Assembly (NCBI GenBank): GCA_963803425.1
Contig: CAWDMA010000001.1
Location: 124,001-188,000, forward strand
Direction of reading: 5' to 3'
DNA: 64,000 nucleotides
Source: DASPWW01 sp963803425
Lineage (GTDB): Bacteria; Actinomycetota; Thermoleophilia; Solirubrobacterales; 70-9
The translations under genes and the position numbers were made by a program. The notes below the pieces were generated by a model that saw nothing but the letters and a program-made list of their open reading frames with translations, made no database searches and was not told the DNA's origin. Positions 58,761-64,000 of the stretch are shown here, piece by piece (position 1 is the first letter of the stretch; each line of letters begins with the position of its first letter).

Positions 58761-60089
58761 GTGACCGCGGCCGCCGACAACCCGGCCGAGGGCGGGCTCG
58801 CGGCCGCCCTCACCCCCCACCCGATCGAGAGCTCCCCCGTGTATCCGCGTGGGAGCCGCGTCAACGAGCGCGGCCATCTCGAGGTGGGCGGCTGCGACGT
58901 GGTCGAGCTGGCTCGCGAGTTCGGCACGCCCGCCTACGCCTATGCCGAGGGGGATCTGCGATCGCGGGCGCGCCAGTACCTGGATGCGTTCCGGGCCCGC
59001 ACCGAGGAGTTCGAGGTGCTGTACGCGAGCAAGGCGGCGCCGATCACCGCCGTGTGCGAGGTGCTCGCCGAGGAGGGCCTGTCCGTCGACGTCGCGTCGG
59101 GCGGGGAGCTGTTCCTGGCGCTGGGCGCCGGGTTCGATCCGGGCCGCGTCTACATGCACGGCAACAACAAGACCGAGAGCGAGCTGCGGCAGGCGTTCGA
59201 GGCCGGGGTCGGCCACATCGTGCTCGATTCCTTCGACGAGATCCGCCGCGCCGAGGCGCTGCTCGACCGCCCCCAGGACGTCCTGATCAGGGTGACCCCG
59301 GGCGTGGAGCCTTCGACGCACGGGTACGTGCAGACCGGCGGCGTCGACTCAAAGTTCGGATTCGGGCTCCGCGACGGGCTGGCGCGGGAGGCGATCGAGG
59401 CGGTCCGGGCGAGCGACAACCTGCGGTTCACCGGCCTGCACGCTCACATCGGCTCGCAGATCTTCGAGCTCGACCCCTACGTGACGGCGATCGAGGCGCT
59501 CGCGGAGCTCGCCGACAACGGGATCGAGATCCTGAACGTCGGCGGCGGCCTCGGGATCGCCTACACGGACGAGGACGAGCCGCCCTCGATCGAGGACTAC
59601 GTCGACGTGAAGGTGCGGGGCGTGGCGCGGCTGTTCGACCCTCCGCCTCGCGTCCTCGTCGAGCCGGGGCGCTCGCTCGTCGGCAACGCCGGGATCACCG
59701 TGTACGAGGTCGGCACGGTGAAGGAGATCCCGGACGTGCGCACCTACGTCGCGGTCGACGGCGGGATGTCGGACAACCTCCGCCCGATGATCTACGGCTC
59801 CCGGTACGAGGCGGTGATCGCGAACCGCGCCGGCGAGACCCCGGACACGACCGCCACCGTCGCCGGAATGCACTGCGAGTCGGGCGACATCCTGATCAGG
59901 GACGCGCTGCTCGCCTCGCCGCGGGTCGGCGACGTGCTGGTCACCCCGGCGACGGGCGCGTACGGCTACGCGATGGCGAGCAACTACAACGGCGTCCCGC
60001 GGCCGCCGGTGGTGATGTGCGCGGAGGGCGACGCGCGGGTGGTCGTGCGGCGCGAGACCTACACCGACCTGACCGCGCGGGACGAGTGA
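58761..60089 (+). CDS. lysA: Diaminopimelate decarboxylase
   Basis: A 442-residue fold-III PLP enzyme for the last step of lysine synthesis. The PLP Lys is in EVLYASKAAPITAV, followed by GLHAHIGSQIF, LNVGGGLGIAYTD, VEPGRSLVGNAG, and the substrate Cys segment AGMHCESGDILI, with TGAYGYAMASNYN near the end. The start is GTG 58761, with a roughly 25-residue extension before the conserved region. The stop overlaps hom (GTGA), making lysA-hom-thrC an aspartate-family operon. Confidence 0.93.
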   Translation: MTAAADNPAEGGLAAALTPHPIESSPVYPRGSRVNERGHLEVGGCDVVELAREFGTPAYAYAEGDLRSRARQYLDAFRARTEEFEVLYASKAAPITAVCEVLAEEGLSVDVASGGELFLALGAGFDPGRVYMHGNNKTESELRQAFEAGVGHIVLDSFDEIRRAEALLDRPQDVLIRVTPGVEPSTHGYVQTGGVDSKFGFGLRDGLAREAIEAVRASDNLRFTGLHAHIGSQIFELDPYVTAIEALAELADNGIEILNVGGGLGIAYTDEDEPPSIEDYVDVKVRGVARLFDPPPRVLVEPGRSLVGNAGITVYEVGTVKEIPDVRTYVAVDGGMSDNLRPMIYGSRYEAVIANRAGETPDTTATVAGMHCESGDILIRDALLASPRVGDVLVTPATGAYGYAMASNYNGVPRPPVVMCAEGDARVVVRRETYTDLTARDE

Positions 60090-61309
60090 CTGAACCGCTC
60101 CAGATCGGGGTGCTCGGCCGCGGCACCGTCGGCGGCGCGTTCGTCGATCTGCTCGCGGAACGCGCGGACGCGGTCGAGGCGGCCGCCGGCCGCCGGCCGG
60201 AGATCGCCGGCGTGCTGCGCCGCTCCGAGGGCGACTTCGACGAGATCCTCGCGTCCTCGGACGTGGTCGTCGAGCTGATCGGCGGCACCGACCCGGCGCG
60301 CGAGTACGTGCTCCGGGCGCTGCGCGAGGGCCGCCACGTCGTCAGCGCGAACAAGCAGCTGATCGCCCAGCACGGCGACGAGCTGTTCGACGCGGCGCGC
60401 GAGGCGGGGGTGCAGCTCCGGTTCGAGGCGGCGGTCGCCGGGGTGATCCCGGTGATCCGGGTGATCCAGGAGAGCCTCGTCGCGACCGAGCTCACGAAGG
60501 TGTTCGGGATCGTGAACGGGACGACCAACTACATCCTCACCGAGATGGCGAAGACTGGGGCCTCCTACGACGACGCGCTGGCCCGCGCGCAGGAGCTCGG
60601 GTACGCGGAGGCCGACCCCACCGACGACGTGAGCGGCGCCGACGCTGCGGCGAAGATGGCGATCCTCGCCCGGCTCGCCTTCCACACCCCGGTCCGGCTC
60701 GACGACGTCGCCTTCGAGGGGATCGAGAACGTCCGGCCGGAGGACCTCGAGTACGCGCGCGAGCTGGGGCTGTCCCTGAAGCTGCTCGGTGTCGCGGAGC
60801 GGCTCGGCGCAAGGCTCAGCGTCCGGGTCTTCCCGTGCTTCCTGTACAGCGGCCACCCGCTGGCGCCGGTCGAGGGGCCGTTCAACGCGGTGATGGTGGA
60901 GGCGCCGGCGATCACCGAGATCACGATGTCGGGGCCCGGCGCGGGCGGGATCGAGACCGCCTCCGCGGTGCTCGGGGACGTCGTCTCGATCGCCTCGGGC
61001 GAGGCGCAGGTGCACTCCGTCCGGGAGCGGCTCGAGATCGCGGCCGATGTCGGCTCGGCGTTCTACCTGCATCTCGAGGTCGCCGACCGTCCCGGCGTGC
61101 TCGCGGGGATCGCGGCGGTGCTCGGGGAGCACGGGGTGTCGGTGAAGTCGGCGCTGCAGCGCGGGCTTGGCGACGACGCGCGGCTGGTGATGGTGATGCA
61201 CGAGTGCCCGGAGAGCCGGTTCTATGCCGCGCTCGAGGGGATCGCAAAGCTCGACTTCATGCGATCGCCGCCGCGGGCGATCCGGGTCATAGAGGAGGAA
61301 TTTCTATGA
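60086..61309 (+). CDS. hom: Homoserine dehydrogenase with ACT domain
   Basis: A 407-residue enzyme that reduces aspartate semialdehyde to homoserine. The NAD(P) loop is IGVLGRGTVGGAFVDLL, then VVSANKQLIAQHG (catalytic Lys), VFGIVNGTTNYILTEM, GYAEADPTDDVSGADAAAKM, and a C-terminal ACT domain (about 330-407, HLEVADRPGVLAGIAAVLGE) for threonine feedback. The GTG at 60086 overlaps lysA; the stop overlaps a 15-codon mini-ORF (ATGA). Confidence 0.93.
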   Translation: MTEPLQIGVLGRGTVGGAFVDLLAERADAVEAAAGRRPEIAGVLRRSEGDFDEILASSDVVVELIGGTDPAREYVLRALREGRHVVSANKQLIAQHGDELFDAAREAGVQLRFEAAVAGVIPVIRVIQESLVATELTKVFGIVNGTTNYILTEMAKTGASYDDALARAQELGYAEADPTDDVSGADAAAKMAILARLAFHTPVRLDDVAFEGIENVRPEDLEYARELGLSLKLLGVAERLGARLSVRVFPCFLYSGHPLAPVEGPFNAVMVEAPAITEITMSGPGAGGIETASAVLGDVVSIASGEAQVHSVRERLEIAADVGSAFYLHLEVADRPGVLAGIAAVLGEHGVSVKSALQRGLGDDARLVMVMHECPESRFYAALEGIAKLDFMRSPPRAIRVIEEEFL

Positions 61310-61353
61310 GTGCCTGCGACGTGCTCCGCTTCGCGTCCGCAGTCGCGGGGTAG
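61306..61353 (+). CDS. 15-codon mini-ORF between hom and thrC
   Basis: An ATG at 61306 overlaps the hom stop (ATGA) and has the best ribosome site of the operon (GAGGAGGAA, 7 nt upstream). It encodes SACDVLRFASAVAG and stops at 61353, 5 bp before the thrC GTG. It may couple translation into thrC, which itself lacks a clear Shine-Dalgarno. It contains no Thr or Ile run, so it is not a classical attenuator leader. It could also be a decayed gene start. Confidence 0.45.
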   Translation: MSACDVLRFASAVAG

Positions 61354-61358
61354 GTCAC

Positions 61359-62393
61359 GTGCCTCCCCCCCTGATCGAGCGGTACCGGGACCGGCTCCCG
61401 ATCGAGCCGGGCGACCCGGTGATCACGTTGAACGAGGGCTCGACGCCGCTGGTCGAGGCGCCGTTCCTGTCCGACCGGCTCGGAGTGCGGGTGCGGCTGA
61501 AGCTCGAGGGCGCCAACCCGACCGGCAGCTTCAAGGACCGCGGGATGACGCTGGCCGTCTCGCGCGCCGCGGGAGCCGGCGCCGAGGCGATCCTGTGCGC
61601 CTCCACCGGGAACACGGCGGCGAGCGCGGCCGCATACGCCGCCCGCGCCGGGGTGCGCGGCGCGGTGATCGTCCCGGAGGGCAAGATCGCGATCGGCAAG
61701 CTCGCCCAGGCGCTCATGCACGGCGCCCGGGTGATCGCGCTCCGCGGAAACTTCGACCAGGCGCTCGAGATCGTCCGTGAGCTCGCGGCCACGCACCCGG
61801 TCGAGCTCGTCAACTCGATCAACCCTTATCGGATCGAGGGCCAGAAGACCGCCGCCTTCGAGATCTGCGACGAGCTCGGCGAGCCGCCCGACGCGCTCGC
61901 GATCCCGGTCGGGAACGCGGGCAACATCACCGCATACTGGCGGGGCTTCCAGGAGTACGACGCATCCCCGGTTCTGTACGGCTTCCAGGCTGCCGGCGCC
62001 GCCCCGCTGGTCGAGGGCCACCCGATCGAGGCGCCCGAGACGATCGCCTCCGCGATCCGGATCGGGAACCCCGCCAGGTGGGAGGAGGCGATGGGCGCGG
62101 TGACCGGCTCCCGCGGCCGGGTCGCCGCGGTCTCGGACGAGCAGATCCTGGACGCGTACAGGCTGCTCGCCTCGCGCGAGGGAGTCTTCTGCGAGCCGGC
62201 GTCCGCGTCCGCGGTGGCGGGGCTGCTTGCGCACGGGCTGCCCGAGCCCGAGGGTGGGCAGGTGCCCACGAACGTCGTCTGCGTGCTGACCGGCCACGGC
62301 CTGAAGGACCCCGACATCGCGATCGGGAAGGCGCCGGCGGTGATCGGGTGCGAGGCGGACCTGGGCGCGGTCGAGAAGGCCGTCTTCGAGTAG
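61359..62393 (+). CDS. thrC: Threonine synthase
   Basis: A 344-residue PLP enzyme converting O-phosphohomoserine to threonine. PLP Lys in NPTGSFKDRGMTLA, the STGNTAASAAAYAA loop, NSINPYRIEGQKTAAFEI, PVGNAGNITAYW, and VFCEPASASAVAGL near the end define the short actinobacterial type. The start is GTG 61359, with no strong ribosome site of its own. Homoserine kinase (thrB) is not in the window. Confidence 0.93.
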   Translation: MPPPLIERYRDRLPIEPGDPVITLNEGSTPLVEAPFLSDRLGVRVRLKLEGANPTGSFKDRGMTLAVSRAAGAGAEAILCASTGNTAASAAAYAARAGVRGAVIVPEGKIAIGKLAQALMHGARVIALRGNFDQALEIVRELAATHPVELVNSINPYRIEGQKTAAFEICDELGEPPDALAIPVGNAGNITAYWRGFQEYDASPVLYGFQAAGAAPLVEGHPIEAPETIASAIRIGNPARWEEAMGAVTGSRGRVAAVSDEQILDAYRLLASREGVFCEPASASAVAGLLAHGLPEPEGGQVPTNVVCVLTGHGLKDPDIAIGKAPAVIGCEADLGAVEKAVFE

Positions 62394-62448
62394 CCCTTCC
62401 TGACACTCTGCGCACAACCGGCGACGGCGAGCCGGCCAAGCTGGCGGC

Positions 62449-63072
62449 TTGCACCCGCGCGCTCTTGCTGACTCCGTCGCCGCGCTGATCGCTCCACCCC
62501 GGTGCGGGGTGTGCGCCGCGCGATGCCGCCCCGAGTCCTCGCTGTGCGCCCGGTGCGACCGCGCGATCGTCGCCGCCCGGCCGGCGACCGCGAATCTTCC
62601 GGGGCTCGCCGGCGTGTGGTCGGTCGCGCCATACGAAGGCACGCCACGCCGGCTCGTCGCCGCGCTCAAGTTCCACCACCGCCTCCCGCTCGCCCGCCGC
62701 GCCGCCGAGGCGATGGTGGCCGCCCCGCCGGGCCTGCTCGCCGGCGCCGTCGTTCCGGTCCCGCCGGCGCCGTGGCGCCTGCGGGCCCGCGGCCACGATC
62801 CCGCCGAGGAGATCGCCTACGCGCTCGCCCGGCTTGCGGATCTCCCCTTCACGCCATGTCTGGGGAGGCGCAACGGCCCCCGCCAGGTCGGCCGGCCCCG
62901 GCGGGCGAGGCTGGCCCGCCCGCCCTCGATCCGCCTCGTCGCCCCGGCCCCGGCACGCGCCGTGCTCGTCGACGACGTCCTCACCACCGGCGCCACCCTG
63001 ACCGCCGCCGCGGGCGCGCTTCGCGACGGGGCCGCCGTGACCGTCGTCGCGCTCACCTTCGCCCGCGCCTAG
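62449..63072 (+). CDS. ComF family phosphoribosyltransferase-like protein
   Basis: A 207-residue protein. An N-terminal Cys-rich zinc ribbon (PRCGVCAARCRPESSLCARCDR) is followed by a type I PRTase fold with the PRPP motif AVLVDDVLTTGATLTAAAG. This pair defines ComF, involved in DNA uptake in competent bacteria; elsewhere its role is unclear. No other competence gene is in the window. TTG 62449 is the likely start. It overlaps the convergent P450 gene by 4 bp. Confidence 0.87.
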   Translation: MHPRALADSVAALIAPPRCGVCAARCRPESSLCARCDRAIVAARPATANLPGLAGVWSVAPYEGTPRRLVAALKFHHRLPLARRAAEAMVAAPPGLLAGAVVPVPPAPWRLRARGHDPAEEIAYALARLADLPFTPCLGRRNGPRQVGRPRRARLARPPSIRLVAPAPARAVLVDDVLTTGATLTAAAGALRDGAAVTVVALTFARA

Positions 63073-64000
63073 CGCTCCTCGAACGTGACCGGCAGCTCCA
63101 TTGGCCCGGTGTTCCCGGACGGGGGCAGCGACCGAACCTCCCCTGCGATCCGCAGGTCGCGGAGGCGGCCGGCAAGCAGCGGCAGGGCCTCACTCATGTC
63201 GGTACGGGCGAGGTGGTGGCCGATGCAGTGGTGGACACCGGCGCCGAACCCGAAGCTGCGCGGCCGCCTCGCGGTTATGTCGAACTCCGCCTCTCCGTAC
63301 ACCCGCGGGTCGGTTCCGGCGGACTCGGTGAGCAGGTGGAGCGTGGTCCCTGCGGGGATCGTGACGCCCTCGAACTCGATCCGCTCGCAGGCCTCGCGGG
63401 TCACCCACGTGATCGTCGGGTTCGTCCGCATCACCTCCTCGACCGCCTGCTTTCCGAGCTCCGGGCGCTTCGCGAGCAGGTCCCACTGATCCGGGTGCTC
63501 GACAAAGCTCCGGATCGCCAGGCCGAGCTGGTTTCGGGTCGTGTCCATCCCGCCGAACGCGAGCAGCACCAGCGACACCCGGAGCTCGTCCTCGGACATG
63601 CCGTCGTCGGTGCCATGGGCCTTGACCAGCGCGCTGACGAAGTCGTCGCGGGGCGCCCGGCCGCGCTCCTCGATCAGGTCGTCCGCGTAGGAGTACAGGC
63701 CCGCGAGCGCCGCCTCGATCCGGTCCAGCTGGGCGGCGACCTCGACGCTCAGGCCGAGGCCGAGATCGCGGGACCACGCCGCGATCGAGGGCCACGTGCT
63801 CTCCGCAAGCCCGAGGATGATCGCGATCACCCGGCCGGCGTACGGCTCCGCGAACTCGGACATGAACTCGCACCGGCCGCGGGCGGCGAACCCGTCCACG
63901 AGCTCGTCGCCGAGGGCGCGGAACCGGGGGGCGAGCCGGTCGATCCTGCCGGGCGCGAACGCGGGGTTCAGGAGCCGGCGGATCCGCTTGTGGTCCTCCC
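63069..64000 (-). CDS. Cytochrome P450, N-terminus off the right edge
   Basis: About 310 C-terminal residues of a bacterial P450. The I-helix oxygen-binding motif is LLAFGGMDTTRNQ, the K-helix ExxR is AVEEVMRTN, and the haem-Cys loop is FGFGAGVHHCIGHHLAR. Upstream of 63899 the frame continues as KRIRRLLNPAFAPGRIDRL to the edge. It needs a ferredoxin partner, not seen here. The substrate is unknown. Confidence 0.9.
   Translation of the reverse strand, partial: EDHKRIRRLLNPAFAPGRIDRLAPRFRALGDELVDGFAARGRCEFMSEFAEPYAGRVIAIILGLAESTWPSIAAWSRDLGLGLSVEVAAQLDRIEAALAGLYSYADDLIEERGRAPRDDFVSALVKAHGTDDGMSEDELRVSLVLLAFGGMDTTRNQLGLAIRSFVEHPDQWDLLAKRPELGKQAVEEVMRTNPTITWVTREACERIEFEGVTIPAGTTLHLLTESAGTDPRVYGEAEFDITARRPRSFGFGAGVHHCIGHHLARTDMSEALPLLAGRLRDLRIAGEVRSLPPSGNTGPMELPVTFEER

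Overview
The window is about 70% G+C and densely packed on both strands. It looks like chromosomal DNA of a high-GC actinobacterium, most likely class Thermoleophilia (Solirubrobacterales or a relative). This is inferred from two F420-type luciferase-like oxidoreductases, a discrete type II fatty-acid-synthase operon, a SigB/RsbW/RsbV-type stress sigma module, secreted CSLREA-type beta-helix proteins, a c-di-AMP (ydaO) riboswitch ahead of an M23 endopeptidase, and many 4-base NTGA stop/start overlaps. I see no rRNA, CRISPR array, insertion sequence, prophage or integrase. Three tRNAs (Glu, Val, Asp) are present.

Layout. 1-4.2 kb: F420-type oxidoreductase (cut by the left edge), 23S rRNA uracil methyltransferase, an M3-like metallopeptidase and two small helical proteins. 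4.2-10.9 kb: a large LuxR/AAA ATPase regulator, a small protein coupled to a secreted beta-helix protein with a poly-lysine tail, and a nuclease-family gene. 10.9-13.6 kb: argF, tRNA-Glu, a GST-fold protein and an exported cupin. 13.6-20.6 kb: the FAS-II operon fabD-fabH-fabG-acpP-fabF-carboxyltransferase-SGNH hydrolase-fabI. 20.7-25.5 kb: a two-component system, an exported serine hydrolase, lgt, an SDR and tRNA-Val. 25.6-31.3 kb: stress sigma factor, anti-sigma and STAS antagonist, a probable sigma-B-type promoter with a candidate small RNA, a CapA-like protein, a GT-C-like membrane protein and an FAH-family enzyme.

31.3-37.4 kb: tRNA-Asp followed by a degenerate copy of its 3' half, an APC transporter, a lipoprotein, a large exported hydrolase-like protein and a second beta-helix protein. 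37.4-46.4 kb: ferritin, an enolase-superfamily enzyme, an FMN-reductase-like protein, an alcohol-dehydrogenase-like protein, a three-gene arginine/polyamine-type operon (decarboxylase, pentein, M20 carbamoylase) and a CorC/CNNM protein. 46.4-55.3 kb: beta-oxidation genes (3-hydroxyacyl-CoA dehydrogenase, thiolase, acyl-CoA dehydrogenase) that share an operator-like palindrome, interspersed with a DNA glycosylase, F420-type oxidoreductase, MBL hydrolase and methyltransferase. 55.3-64 kb: a CDF metal exporter with terminator, the riboswitch and M23 peptidase, a hydrolase, lysA-hom-thrC, a ComF-like protein and a P450 cut by the right edge.

Lipid metabolism dominates, with synthesis at 13-20 kb and degradation at 46-55 kb. 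Amino-acid metabolism (argF, lysA, hom, thrC, the decarboxylase operon) is the second theme. At least four genes (LuxR/AAA, nuclease, fabF, APC transporter) and probably a fifth are broken by single-base shifts, several at G/C runs. Because fabF should be essential, sequencing or assembly indels are the simplest explanation, so these should not be read as true pseudogenes without checking.
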